NCBI RefSeq assembly: GCF_001613935.1
Contig: NZ_LQCI01000008.1
Coordinates: 1,100 to 65,099 of the forward strand
DNA: 64,000 nt
From: Amycolatopsis regifaucium
Lineage (GTDB): Bacteria; Actinomycetota; Actinomycetes; Mycobacteriales; Pseudonocardiaceae
Direction: 5' to 3'
The translations under genes were made by a program, and so were the position numbers. The stretch's first letter is position 1; every line of letters begins with the position of its first letter. Under the pieces are notes generated by a model that was given only the letters and a program-made list of their open reading frames with translations, was not told the origin of the DNA and did no database searches. This document shows positions 51,223 to 60,271 of this stretch, piece by piece.

Positions 51223-51965
51223 CCCTCGAAGTCCACGGCCTCGGGATCGGCGACCTGGTTCGCGACGTCTCGTTCGGCATCGCGCGAGGTGAGCGGGTCG
51301 GGCTGATCGGCGAGTCCGGTTCGGGAAAGTCGTTGACGGCGTTGGCGATCATGGGACTGCTGCCCGAAGAACTCGCCGCGTCCGGCTCGGTGGAGCTCGA
51401 CGGCCGCGAGTTGCTGGGCGCGCCGGAGAAGGAGCTTTCGCGGCTGCGCGGCAACGAGATGTCGATGGTGTTCCAGGAGCCGATGACCGCGCTGAACCCG
51501 GCGATGCGCGTCGGCGCGCAGGTGGCGGAGCCGATCCGAATCCACCGCGACGGCGGGAACGCGCGTGCGGAGGCCGAGGCCTTGCTGGAGTCCGTCGGCT
51601 TGCCTGGTGTCGCTCGTGCGTATCCACATCAGCTGTCCGGCGGGCAGCGGCAGCGCGTCGTCCTCGCGATCGCGCTGGCCAACGATCCGAAGCTGCTGAT
51701 CTGCGACGAGCCGACGACGGCGCTGGACGTCACCGTGCAGGCGCAGATTTTGGATCTGATCCTCGACGGCGTCCGGGAGCGGGAGAGCGCGCTGCTGTTC
51801 ATCACGCACGACCTCGCCGTCGTGGCGTCGGTCTGCGAGCGGGTACTGGTGATGCTGGACGGCGAGATCGTCGAGTCCGGAACCACGCGCGAAGTCCTGA
51901 CCACGCCGAAGCACGAGTACACCGAGAAACTGCTGGCTGCTTCGGATCTGGGGGCGAGCCGATGA
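51219..51965 (+). CDS. ABC ATPase, DppD type
   Basis: A 248-residue ATPase with Walker A GESGSGKSLT, signature LSGGQRQRVVLAIAL, Walker B LLICDEPTTALD and switch His in FITHDLAVV. The QEPMTALNP motif is typical of the DppD group. It ends soon after the core and lacks the C-terminal OppD-type Cys cluster extension, so it is short for the family. It overlaps both neighbours by four bases. Confidence 0.93.
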   Translation: MTLEVHGLGIGDLVRDVSFGIARGERVGLIGESGSGKSLTALAIMGLLPEELAASGSVELDGRELLGAPEKELSRLRGNEMSMVFQEPMTALNPAMRVGAQVAEPIRIHRDGGNARAEAEALLESVGLPGVARAYPHQLSGGQRQRVVLAIALANDPKLLICDEPTTALDVTVQAQILDLILDGVRERESALLFITHDLAVVASVCERVLVMLDGEIVESGTTREVLTTPKHEYTEKLLAASDLGASR

Positions 51966-52732
51966 TGATCGAAGTCCGGGACCTGGAACGCCGCTATCAG
52001 CGGCGCGATGTGCACGCCTTGCGTGGCGTCTCGTTCGACGTCGAGGCAGGTCAGCGCTTCGGCATCGTCGGCGAGTCCGGTTCGGGGAAGTCCACTTTGG
52101 TCAGATTGCTGGCCGCCCTCGACAAGCCGACCGCGGGCAGCGTCTCGTTCCAGGGCAAGCGCGTCGACACCCTGCCCGAGCGCGAACTCGGCTTCCTGCG
52201 GTCGGAACTGCAGATCGTCTTCCAGGATCCGATGGGCTCGCTCGATCCGCGGATGCGGGTGCGCGACATCATTTCCGAGCCGTTGGGTCGCCGGGATCCC
52301 GCGCGGGTCTCCGAGTTGCTGCAGGCAGTCGGCCTGCCGGAAGACGCCGCCGGACGGTATCCGCACCAGTTCTCCGGCGGGCAGCGGCAACGCATCTCGA
52401 TCGCACGGGCGCTCGCGCCGAACCCGAGCGTCCTGATCGCGGACGAACCGGTCAGCGCGCTCGACGTCTCGGTGCGGAAACAGATCCTCGACCTGCTCGC
52501 GTCCCTGGTCGAGCTGTACTCGTTGACGTTGATCTTCGTCTCGCACGACCTCGGGGTGGTGCGGCACGTCTGCGACCGGGTCGCGGTGATGCGGCGCGGG
52601 GAGATCGTCGAACTGGGCGACGTCGACCAGGTCTACGACGCGCCACAACACGAATACACCAGGGAACTGCTGGCCGCCGCGCCGAATCTGCGGGCCGAGC
52701 TGGCGCGGTTGCGGGGAGGGGACGATGGCTGA
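51962..52732 (+). CDS. ABC ATPase, DppF type
   Basis: A 256-residue ATPase with Walker A GESGSGKSTLV, the DppF/OppF landmark VFQDPMGSLDPRMRV, signature FSGGQRQRISIARAL, Walker B VLIADEPVSALD and switch His in FVSHDLGVV. It is the second ATPase of the transporter. The start is ATG-ATG at 51962/51965 inside an ATGA overlap. It overlaps the dehydrogenase gene by eight bases. Confidence 0.93.
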   Translation: MMIEVRDLERRYQRRDVHALRGVSFDVEAGQRFGIVGESGSGKSTLVRLLAALDKPTAGSVSFQGKRVDTLPERELGFLRSELQIVFQDPMGSLDPRMRVRDIISEPLGRRDPARVSELLQAVGLPEDAAGRYPHQFSGGQRQRISIARALAPNPSVLIADEPVSALDVSVRKQILDLLASLVELYSLTLIFVSHDLGVVRHVCDRVAVMRRGEIVELGDVDQVYDAPQHEYTRELLAAAPNLRAELARLRGGDDG

Positions 52733-54146
52733 GTATCCGGAAGGCCTGCCGATCGGTGACCGCTGGGTGTCCACTATGGACATAGCACCGGTGACCTTCC
52801 CCTACGACGGAAGCGAGATCGGCCGCGCGCCGGTCGGGACACCGGAGCTGGCCACCCGGGCGATCGACGAGGCAGTTGCGGTGTTCAAGCAGGTCGCGGC
52901 CTTGCCGTCACGTACGCGGCGTTCACTCTTGAACGACGTCGCCGCGGCCTTGGAAGCCCGGCGCTCGGAATTCGAGCAGCTTCTGGTCCTCGAAACCGGA
53001 AAGCCGTTGGTCGACTGCCGGGTCGAGGTCGCTCGCACGATCGTCACCTGGCAGGCCGCCGCCGAAGAGGTCTCGCGGCTGCACGGGGAGACCGTGCCGC
53101 TCGACCTGCTGCCGTCCGGTGACGGGCTCGTCGGATTCTGGAAGCGCAAACCGATCGGTGTCGTGGTCGGCATCGCCGGGTTCAACTACCCGCTGCTGCT
53201 GGCGTCGCACAAGATCGCGCCCGCCATCGCGGCCGGTTGCCCGGTCGTGGTGAAACCCGCGCCGCAGACCCCACTGGCGACGTTGTGGCTGGTCCACCTC
53301 GTCCGCGAGCTGACCGACGTGCCGTCGATGGTCCAGCTGGTCACCGGTGACGCGGCTGTCGGATCGGCGCTGGTCACGGACCGGCGCGTCGGCGCGGTGT
53401 CGTTCACCGGCTCCGCGCTGGTCGGACACCGGATCGCACGGGACGCGGCGCCCACGAAGACGTTGCTGGAACTGGGTTCCAACGCCGCCCTGGTCGTCGC
53501 CGAGGACGCCGAACTCGACGCCGCCGTGGACGCGGTGCTGCGCGGTGGGTTCTACGCGTCCGGGCAGGCGTGCATCTCGGTGCAGCGGGTGCTGGTGGTC
53601 GAGGCGGTGGCCCAAGAGTTCACCGAACGGCTGCTGGCGCGGCTCGGCGAGGTCGTCGCGGGAGACCCGCGTGACGAGAAGACGCGGGTGTCGGCGCTGA
53701 TCGACCCAGCGTCGACTCAGCGCGTCCAAAGTTGGGTCGACAAAGCGACTTCGGCGGGTGCGCGGCTGGCCGGAGGCGGGGTGGACGGCACTGTGCCGCG
53801 GCCGACGGTGCTGCTCGACGTGCCCGACGGCCTCGAATGCTGGGACGAGGAGATCTTCGGCCCGGTCGTCTGTATCCGCACTGTGGCGGACGTGGACGAG
53901 GCATTCGAAGCGGTCAACGCGTCACGCTACGGCCTGCACGCTTCCGTGTTCAGCACGTCCTTGAAGACCGCGTTCCGCGCGCTCGACGAACTCGAAGTCG
54001 GCGGCGTGGTGGTCAACGAGGTACCCGGTTTCCGCTCCGACACCATGCCCTACGGCGGCGTGAAGGACTCCGGGATCGGGCGGGAAGGGCCGCGGTTCGC
54101 GGTCGAAGAACTGACCGTGACGAGGATGGCGGTGCTGCGGCCGTGA
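52725..54146 (+). CDS. Aldehyde dehydrogenase family protein
   Basis: A 473-residue NAD(P)-dependent dehydrogenase that oxidises aldehydes to acids. Catalytic residues are C283 in SGQACISVQR, E249 in LELGSN and N154 in GFNYP, with K177 for the cofactor; the end has MPYGGVKDSGIGREG. SVQR after the Cys is typical of succinate-semialdehyde or phenylglyoxal-type groups, but the substrate is open. It lies within the transport operon between DppF and the SDR, so it probably works on the imported compound or its product. Its start overlaps the ATPase as ATGGCTGA. Confidence 0.93.
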   Translation: MAEYPEGLPIGDRWVSTMDIAPVTFPYDGSEIGRAPVGTPELATRAIDEAVAVFKQVAALPSRTRRSLLNDVAAALEARRSEFEQLLVLETGKPLVDCRVEVARTIVTWQAAAEEVSRLHGETVPLDLLPSGDGLVGFWKRKPIGVVVGIAGFNYPLLLASHKIAPAIAAGCPVVVKPAPQTPLATLWLVHLVRELTDVPSMVQLVTGDAAVGSALVTDRRVGAVSFTGSALVGHRIARDAAPTKTLLELGSNAALVVAEDAELDAAVDAVLRGGFYASGQACISVQRVLVVEAVAQEFTERLLARLGEVVAGDPRDEKTRVSALIDPASTQRVQSWVDKATSAGARLAGGGVDGTVPRPTVLLDVPDGLECWDEEIFGPVVCIRTVADVDEAFEAVNASRYGLHASVFSTSLKTAFRALDELEVGGVVVNEVPGFRSDTMPYGGVKDSGIGREGPRFAVEELTVTRMAVLRP

Positions 54147-54901
54147 GCTATGAGAACCTGTTCCGTCTCGACGGACGGCGAGCCGTGGTGCTCGGCGGTG
54201 GCAGCGGGATCGGCCGCGAGGCCGCGCGTGCGCTGGCCGCCCATGGCGCCGAGGTGATCGTCGCCGACCGCGATGTGGCCGCCGCCGAGGAAACCGGCGC
54301 GGGGCAGGCGTACGAGATCGACCTGCTCTCGGCCGGTGCCGCCGCACGAGCGGTGGAGGAACTCGGGGAGATCGACGTCGTGGTCTTGACCGCCGCGACG
54401 AACGTGCGCAAACGACTGCTCGAGTACACGCGCGAGGAATTCGACCGGGTGATCGCGTTGAACCTCGGCGCGACGTTCGAGGTCGTCCGCGCGTTCGGTG
54501 CCGGAATGGTCGAGCGCGGGAGGGGCAGCATCATCGGGTTCTCCTCGATCCGCGGCACCACCGTCGAACCGGGGCAGGGTCCGTACGCGGCGACGAAAGC
54601 CGGGCTGGTGCAGCTTTTCCGCACGGCCGCGGCGGAATTCGGCCCGGCCGGGGTGCGGGTGAACGCGATCGCGCCCGGTGTCGTCGAGACCCCGTTGACA
54701 GCGCAGATCAAAGCGAATCCGGCCTGGTACGACGCTTACGCGACCAAGGGCGCGCTCGGCCGATGGGCTCGTCCCGACGAACTCGCCGGCGCCGTCGTCT
54801 ACCTGGCCTCGGACGCGTCGTCGTTCGTGACCGGAGCTGTGCTGGCGGTGGACGGCGGCTGGACCGCGGTCGACGGCCGCTTCGAACCGCCCGCTACGTG
54901 A
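54143..54901 (+). CDS. SDR-family oxidoreductase
   Basis: A 252-residue short-chain dehydrogenase from GTG 54143 (GTGA overlap). The cofactor motif is VVLGGGSGIGREAARAL, followed by VIVADRD, which suggests NAD(H). The Tyr and Lys are in GPYAATKAG; the usual Ser before it lies in IIGFSSIRG. The NAPGVV-type motif reads NAIAPGVVETPL and the end is SFVTGAVLAVDGGW. It would oxidise an alcohol to a carbonyl, perhaps before or after the aldehyde dehydrogenase. The asparagine position of the family (NNAG) reads TAATN. Confidence 0.93.
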   Translation: MSYENLFRLDGRRAVVLGGGSGIGREAARALAAHGAEVIVADRDVAAAEETGAGQAYEIDLLSAGAAARAVEELGEIDVVVLTAATNVRKRLLEYTREEFDRVIALNLGATFEVVRAFGAGMVERGRGSIIGFSSIRGTTVEPGQGPYAATKAGLVQLFRTAAAEFGPAGVRVNAIAPGVVETPLTAQIKANPAWYDAYATKGALGRWARPDELAGAVVYLASDASSFVTGAVLAVDGGWTAVDGRFEPPAT

Positions 54902-54912
54902 GGAGGCCCGCT

Positions 54913-56292
54913 GTGCCGGAGTTGCCCGACCTGACCGCTGTCGAACTGGTCGCCCAGTACCGCGCCGGGACGCTGTCGCCGGTCGAGGTGACCGAAGCGG
55001 TCCTCGCGCGGGTCGAGACGCGCGAACCCGAGCTGCACGCGCTGTACGCGTACGACCCGGGCGCCGCGCGAGAAGACGCGAAGGCGTCCGAGAGCCGCTG
55101 GCACACTGGGGAACCGCTCGGGCCGATCGACGGCGTTCCCTTGACGCTCAAGGAGAACATCGCGACCCGCGGTACGCCGGTCCCACTCGGCACGGCCGCT
55201 TCTGAATTGACGCCGGCGTTTCAAGACGCCCCGGCGGCCGCCCGCGTGCGCGAGTCCGGCGGTGTCCTGCTCGGCAAGACGACCATGCCGGACTACGGAA
55301 TGCTGACGTCCGGGCTGTCGAGTTTCCACACCGCGTCGCGGAATCCGTGGGACCTCGCGCGCACACCCGGCGGTTCCAGCGCCGGAGCCGGTTCCGCGGC
55401 CGCCGCCGGTTATGGCCCACTGCATGTCGGCACCGACATCGGCGGCTCGATCCGATTGCCCGCCGGATGGTGCGGGCTGGTGGGACTGAAGCCGAGTTTC
55501 GGCCGGGTGCCGGTGGATCCGCCGTTCCTCGGCCGCGTCGCCGGGCCGATGACGCGGACCGTGGCCGACACCGCGCTGCTGATGAGCGTGCTGTCCGGTG
55601 TGGACGGTCGCGACCACCTTTCGCTGCCACCCGCCTCGCTCGACTGGACCACGTTGTCCTGCGAGGTCAAGGGGCTGCGGGTCGGGCTGCACCTCGACCC
55701 GGACGTCGGACTCCCGGTGCTGCCGGAGACGATCGCCGCCGTTACCGAAGCCGCGAAGCTGTTCGAGAGCGCGGGTGCCGTGGTGGAGGAGGTTTCGTCG
55801 TTCCTGCGCCGCGAAATGCTCGACGGGCTCGACACCTTCTGGCGCGTCCGTGCCTGGTCGGACCTGTCGGAGCTGCCCGAAGAGCGCCGCGCGAAGGTGC
55901 TGCCGTACATCGCCGACTGGGCCGCCGGCGGCGCCGACGTCAGCGGCGTCGACGCCTACCGCGGCTTCGCGCAGATCGACGCCATCGCCGTCGCGACCCT
56001 GCGCGCCACCGAACGCTTCGACGTCGTCCTGTCGCCGACCTGCCCGGTCTCGGCCCCGCCCGCGGAATGGCCGTCACCGACCAACGACCCTCGGCGGCCT
56101 TTCGAGCACATCGCGTTCACCGTGCCGTACAACATGTCCGGCCAGCCCGCGGTCTCGATCAACTGCGGCTACACCGGCGACGACCAGCCCATCGGCCTCC
56201 AGATCAGCGGCCGCCGCTTCGCCGACCTCGACGTCCTACGCGCCGCTGCCGCCTACGAAACCCTTCGCCCCACACCCCGCCCCTGGCCCTGA
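54913..56292 (+). CDS. Amidase signature family enzyme
   Basis: From GTG 54913, eight bases after AGGAGG, the product has 459 residues. The Ser-cisSer-Lys triad is complete: K80 in TLKENIATRG, S155 in PGGSSAGAG and S179 in DIGGSIRLPA. It would hydrolyse an amide or a related bond and release ammonia or an amine. It is the last gene of the ABC-dehydrogenase operon, so the transporter probably imports an amide or peptide-like compound that the three enzymes degrade. There is no signal peptide. It is followed by a strong palindrome. Confidence 0.94.
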   Translation: MPELPDLTAVELVAQYRAGTLSPVEVTEAVLARVETREPELHALYAYDPGAAREDAKASESRWHTGEPLGPIDGVPLTLKENIATRGTPVPLGTAASELTPAFQDAPAAARVRESGGVLLGKTTMPDYGMLTSGLSSFHTASRNPWDLARTPGGSSAGAGSAAAAGYGPLHVGTDIGGSIRLPAGWCGLVGLKPSFGRVPVDPPFLGRVAGPMTRTVADTALLMSVLSGVDGRDHLSLPPASLDWTTLSCEVKGLRVGLHLDPDVGLPVLPETIAAVTEAAKLFESAGAVVEEVSSFLRREMLDGLDTFWRVRAWSDLSELPEERRAKVLPYIADWAAGGADVSGVDAYRGFAQIDAIAVATLRATERFDVVLSPTCPVSAPPAEWPSPTNDPRRPFEHIAFTVPYNMSGQPAVSINCGYTGDDQPIGLQISGRRFADLDVLRAAAAYETLRPTPRPWP

Positions 56293-56295
56293 CCC

Positions 56296-56358
56296 CGTTT
56301 CGTCCTCTGAATGCGGTACTTGCGTGTGCAACTACCGCATTCAGAGGACGAAACGCGT
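56296..56358. repeat. REP-like palindrome, copy 1 of a 31-bp direct repeat
   Basis: A perfect 23-bp stem (56296-56318 and 56333-56355) around a 14-base loop, four bases after the amidase stop. The right half 56328-56358 is identical for 31 bases to 58187-58217. The first base of the minus-strand DUF4276 stop lies at its end. It probably terminates both convergent genes and may be a dispersed repeat of this genome. Confidence 0.9.
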
Positions 56359-57020
56359 CACGCCAGGGAGCCGAGCGTGGCCAGCCAATCGGCGAAGTGC
56401 GGGCACCGGGCTCGGAGGCCTTCGATGCCCAGATCGGCGATCGCCAGCGGTCCTTCGAGCGTCTTCGTATAGCCAGGGCAGTATCGGGCGAGGCGTTTCG
56501 AGGGTGCGTTCTTCGGGTCGTCGTTGACCAGCTCCGGCCCGCCGGATTCCGCGCAATCTCGAGTGATCCGCTCGGCCACCGTCGGGTCGTCGCGGAGTTC
56601 GGCGAGCTGGTCCCCGGCGGCGAAAACCCACGACTCCAGCTCATGCTGCACGAGGTGGGGAACGAATCGGTGATCGCCGATCTCGGTCTTCATCGCCTTT
56701 TCGACGTGCTCGACCTTGGCGGTGGCGGTTCCCGCCGGTCGAGTGGCCATTCCCGGTGCGTCAGTGGGGAAACCGTAGTAGTCGAACAGCGTCGTAAGGA
56801 CGGTGAGGTGTGCGCTCGCGAGTAGTTCCTTGAGCTCTCGTCGTAGCTTCGGCCACGACGTGACCCCACCTCGATAGGTCTTGGACGATGTCTGCGTGCG
56901 GACGGTCGAGTAGGTGACGAGCCAGCCTTGGCGCTGTAGGTGGCCAGAGAGCACATCGCGGACGACGGTCGCCTCCGTCTGCCCCTCCACCAACAGGTGC
57001 AGACGCTTTTGGTCAGGCAT
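56358..57020 (-). CDS. DUF4276 (TOPRIM-like) protein
   Basis: From ATG 57020 the protein has 220 residues. It begins KRLHLLVEGQTEATVVRDVL (Glu at residues 12 and 16) and continues with LTTLFDYYGFP (D80) and HELESWVF near residue 131. These acidic residues are those of the DUF4276 family, a TOPRIM-related fold that could bind Mg2+ and act on nucleic acids. It overlaps the upstream ATPase gene by eight bases (ATGCCTGA), so the two proteins probably form one system. Similar ATPase-TOPRIM pairs act in anti-phage defence. Its stop touches the REP-like palindrome. Confidence 0.88.
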   Translation of the reverse strand: MPDQKRLHLLVEGQTEATVVRDVLSGHLQRQGWLVTYSTVRTQTSSKTYRGGVTSWPKLRRELKELLASAHLTVLTTLFDYYGFPTDAPGMATRPAGTATAKVEHVEKAMKTEIGDHRFVPHLVQHELESWVFAAGDQLAELRDDPTVAERITRDCAESGGPELVNDDPKNAPSKRLARYCPGYTKTLEGPLAIADLGIEGLRARCPHFADWLATLGSLA

Positions 57021-58140
57021 CGAGAACGCTGCCCAACGATCCCGGCTGGCCACCGAGGAGGTTCTTCTCCCAGAGCTCACCGAGCGAGTACTCGTCGAGC
57101 CAATTCTCCAATGCCGCCTTGTTCGGCCGGGTGAAGACCGAGTTCCCGGCTCGTTGTTCGACGACGATCAGGTCTTCGGCGGAGAACTGGTTCATCAGCG
57201 TCACCGACTGGGTGGCGATCAGGACCTGACTGCGAGTGGATGCCGATCGCAGCATGTCCGCCAGTTGGACGATGGCGAACGGATGGAGGCCGAGTTCCGG
57301 CTCGTCGAGCACGACGAGTGCCGGAAGTTCCGGTTGCAGCAACAGGGTTACCAGGCAAACGAAACGAAGTGTTCCGTCGGACATCTGGTTCGCCGAGAAG
57401 ATCGTCTCCGAACCTTGCCGATGCCAGCGAAGCAGAATGCGGTCGGTGCTGTCGGGCTGGAGGACGAAGTCGCGGAAGAACGGGGCGACCAGCCGGATCG
57501 CGCCGATGATCCGGCGGTACGCGGCCTTGTCCGCCGGATCTTCGCTGTCCCGGAGCCGCAGCAGAACCGCGGCGATGTTCGCCGCGTCCGCCCGCAGCGC
57601 GAGATCGTCCGCGGTCGGAGTCAGCCTTTTCACCGGCGCGTCAGCGCTTGTGTCGTGGAAGTGGTAGACGCGGCAGCCTTTGAGCAGCTCAGTGATGTGC
57701 GAAGCCACCGAGTTCGTCCCGCGCTCTTCAACGACCTCGCTAAGGCGGCTTTCCCGGTGTCCACGTCCGATCGATTTCGACCACGGCTGCTCGTGGCCAG
57801 GGCCGTGGTACGAAATCACTTCTTCGTCGAAGATCAGTTCTTCGCCGGGTGCCGCCGCCAGATGGGCTTGGTAGCTGTTGGGCGGCGCATCCAACTTGAG
57901 GCTGATCCGCATGGTGTCCGCGGCGTCGTTGATCAGCGCCGACGCGCCGCCGTTGCGTCCCACGAACAGGTTCAGCAGATCTTCGCTGATCCTGCCCAAC
58001 AGCTCGAAGGCCTGGACGAAGTTGCTCTTGCCCGCGCCGTTCGCGCCGATGAGCACGTTCATCGCGCCTAGTTCGACGCGCGCCGAACGGATCGAGGTGA
58101 ACCCCTCGATCTCGATCGACGTGAGCTGCTGGCGGGTCAT
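57013..58140 (-). CDS. SMC/RecF-like ABC-type ATPase (AAA_21) of a two-gene module
   Basis: A 375-residue ATPase from ATG 58140 (GTG two codons before is also open). The N-terminal strand TSIEIEGFTSIRSARVEL leads to Walker A GANGAGKS (residues 32-39). The signature-like MSDGTLRFVCL, Walker B LVVLDEPELGLHP and LIATQSVTL near the end match AAA_21/OLD-type ATPases. There is no nuclease domain in the same chain; the TOPRIM-like activity would come from the coupled DUF4276 partner. No good ribosome binding site is visible, and only 46 bases separate it from a repeat that must hold its promoter. Confidence 0.9.
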   Translation of the reverse strand: MTRQQLTSIEIEGFTSIRSARVELGAMNVLIGANGAGKSNFVQAFELLGRISEDLLNLFVGRNGGASALINDAADTMRISLKLDAPPNSYQAHLAAAPGEELIFDEEVISYHGPGHEQPWSKSIGRGHRESRLSEVVEERGTNSVASHITELLKGCRVYHFHDTSADAPVKRLTPTADDLALRADAANIAAVLLRLRDSEDPADKAAYRRIIGAIRLVAPFFRDFVLQPDSTDRILLRWHRQGSETIFSANQMSDGTLRFVCLVTLLLQPELPALVVLDEPELGLHPFAIVQLADMLRSASTRSQVLIATQSVTLMNQFSAEDLIVVEQRAGNSVFTRPNKAALENWLDEYSLGELWEKNLLGGQPGSLGSVLDA

Positions 58141-58186
58141 GTGCACAGCTTAGGCAGGCGTCCATATGAGTTGCCTACTTGAACAC

Positions 58187-58217
58187 GCAACTACCGCATT
58201 CAGAGGACGAAACGCGT
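58187..58217. repeat. Copy 2 of the 31-bp direct repeat
   Basis: 31 bases identical in orientation and sequence to 56328-56358, starting GCAACTACCGCATTCAGAGG. The 11 bases before it keep TACTTG at the same distance. It ends on the stop codon of the CoA-ester lyase gene, just as copy 1 ends on the DUF4276 stop. The left half of the big palindrome is not present here; a short AGTTGC/GCAACT hairpin takes its place. Confidence 0.9.
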
Positions 58218-59086
58218 TACTTGCCGATCGCGTCGGCGAGCGCCAGGATCCGCCGCGCGTTGTCCACGTGCAGGTTTTCGATCATCCGCCCGTCCACGGT
58301 CACGACGCCCTGTCCGGCCGCCTTGGCCTCTTCGAACGCCGAGATGATCTTCCGCGACCGTTCGATCTCCTCCTTCGACGGCGCGAAGATCCGGTTGCAC
58401 GGTTCGAGCTGGGCCGGGTGGATCAGTGTCTTGCCGTCGAAGCCGAACTGGCGCCCCTGAACGCATTCGGCCTCGAAGCCTTCGAGGTCCTGGACGTCGT
58501 TGTAGACGCCGTCGAGGATCGCCTTGCCGGTCGCACGTGCGGCCAGCAGCGCCAGCGAAAGCCCGCCGAGCAGCGGCGCGCGGCCGGGGACGAACTCGGC
58601 ATGCAGTTCCTTCGCCAGGTCGTTCGTGCCCATGACCAGCACGGTCAGCCGTTCGGACGCCGCCGCGATCTCCTCGGCGTGCAGCATCGCGACCGGCGTC
58701 TCGACCATCGCCCAGATCTTCGTGTGGTCGGGTGCGCCGCCGAGTTCCAGCGCGCGCTCGATGTTGTGCACCTCGGCGGCGGAATTCACCTTCGGCACCA
58801 CGATCGCGGCCGGACCGGCCTGTGCGGCGGCACGGAGATCCGCGTCGTGCCATTCGGTGTCGAGGCCGTTCACGCGGATGGTCACCTCGCGCGAGCCGTA
58901 CTCCTTCGACGACGCGGCCGCGCAAACGCGTTCACGTGCGGCTTCCTTCGCGTCGGGCGCGACGGCGTCTTCGAGGTCGAGGATGAGCGCGTCCGCGTCC
59001 AGCGTCTTCGCCTTCTCCAGCGCTCTTTCGTTCGCGCCCGGCATGTACAGCACCGAGCGGCGGGGCTTCAAAGCCGCGGAAGTCAT
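58217..59086 (-). CDS. CoA-ester lyase (CitE/HpcH-HpaI family)
   Basis: From ATG 59086 the protein has 289 residues of the CitE-like TIM-barrel family: [50 protein letters not shown] and [10 protein letters not shown]. The catalytic Arg-Glu-Asp residues are in place, and [16 protein letters not shown] is the C-terminal signature. It would cleave or hydrolyse malyl-, methylmalyl- or citramalyl-CoA. It overlaps the upstream lyase gene as ATGA. The frame upstream of the ATG is basic and not protein-like. Confidence 0.93.
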   Translation of the reverse strand: MTSAALKPRRSVLYMPGANERALEKAKTLDADALILDLEDAVAPDAKEAARERVCAAASSKEYGSREVTIRVNGLDTEWHDADLRAAAQAGPAAIVVPKVNSAAEVHNIERALELGGAPDHTKIWAMVETPVAMLHAEEIAAASERLTVLVMGTNDLAKELHAEFVPGRAPLLGGLSLALLAARATGKAILDGVYNDVQDLEGFEAECVQGRQFGFDGKTLIHPAQLEPCNRIFAPSKEEIERSRKIISAFEEAKAAGQGVVTVDGRMIENLHVDNARRILALADAIGK

Positions 59087-60153
59087 GAGAGGGCCTCCTT
59101 GGTGGCCGCGTCGTAGGCGGCGGCGAGTTCGGGGTCGTCGGCGGCCAGTGCGTCGGCGAGTTCGGCGACCACGCGGCATTGCTTCACGGACGCGTCGTCC
59201 TGCATCTTCCCGTCGATCATCACGGCACCGGTGCCGTCACCCATCGCGGCGATCACGCGCCGCGCCCAGGCGACGTCCTCGGGGGACGGCGAGAACACCC
59301 TTTTTGCGATGTCAATCTGCACCGGGTGCAGGCTCCACGCGCCGACGCAGCCGAGCAGGAACGCGTTGCGGAACTGGTCTTCGCAGGCCACGACGTCGCG
59401 GATGTCGCCGAACGGCCCGTAGTACGGCAGGATCCCGTTCGCCGCGCAGGCGTCGACCATCCGCGCGACGGTGTAGTGCCAGAGGTCCTGCTGATACGTC
59501 GTGCGCCCCTCGTTCAGGTCTTCGCCGGTCGGGTCCGTGCGGACGAGGTAACCGGGGTGTCCGCCACCCACCCGGGTGGTCTTCATCCGGCGGCTCGCGG
59601 CGAGGTCGGCCGGGCCGAGGGAGATGCCCTGCATGCGGGGGCTCGCGCCGGCGATCTCCTCGACGTTCGCGACGCCGCTGGCGGTCTCCAGGATGGCGTG
59701 CACGAGCAGCGGTTTCGTCAGGCCGGCCCGCGCTTCGAGCTGCGCGAGCAGCCTGTCGACGTAGTGGATGTCCTGCGCGCCTTCGACCTTCGGCACCATG
59801 ATCACGTCGAGCTTGTCGCCGATCTCGGTGACCAGGGTGATCAGGTCATCGAGCACCCACGGCGAGTCGAGGCTGTTGACGCGGGTCCACAGCTGCGTCT
59901 TGCCGAAGTCGGTCGACTTCGCGATGGAGACGAGCCCGTTCCGCGCGGCCTCCTTGCGGTCGGCGCGCACCGCGTCCTCTAGATTCCCGAGCAGGACGTC
60001 GACCTTCTTGGCGATGTCCGGGACCTTGGCGGCCATCTTCTCGTTGCTGGGATCGAAGAAGTGGATCATCCGCGAAGGAGGCACGGGGATCTGGCGGAGC
60101 GGTTCCGGCGCCCCCACCGCGAGCGGGGCGAAGAAATCCTTCGGCGAACGCAT
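59083..60153 (-). CDS. HpcH/HpaI aldolase/citrate lyase family protein
   Basis: A 356-residue protein from ATG 60153, with GGAGGAACG before it. Landmarks are [64 protein letters not shown] and [16 protein letters not shown], with a C-terminal [16 protein letters not shown]. It is close to the L-malyl-CoA/beta-methylmalyl-CoA lyase group, larger than the downstream paralogue. Both genes form a two-gene operon, perhaps acting on related CoA thioesters or as a hetero-complex. No CoA ligase or mutase is nearby. Confidence 0.92.
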   Translation of the reverse strand: MRSPKDFFAPLAVGAPEPLRQIPVPPSRMIHFFDPSNEKMAAKVPDIAKKVDVLLGNLEDAVRADRKEAARNGLVSIAKSTDFGKTQLWTRVNSLDSPWVLDDLITLVTEIGDKLDVIMVPKVEGAQDIHYVDRLLAQLEARAGLTKPLLVHAILETASGVANVEEIAGASPRMQGISLGPADLAASRRMKTTRVGGGHPGYLVRTDPTGEDLNEGRTTYQQDLWHYTVARMVDACAANGILPYYGPFGDIRDVVACEDQFRNAFLLGCVGAWSLHPVQIDIAKRVFSPSPEDVAWARRVIAAMGDGTGAVMIDGKMQDDASVKQCRVVAELADALAADDPELAAAYDAATKEALS

Positions 60154-60271
60154 CGTTCCTCCATCGCAACGGGCCAAGTGACCGACGAGTAACCCTAAAC
60201 CCGGAACCCGGGGAACCGCTGCGGCGCAGCTCACCTCCAAGGGGACACGATCGGGCATCGCGGAGGATTCT

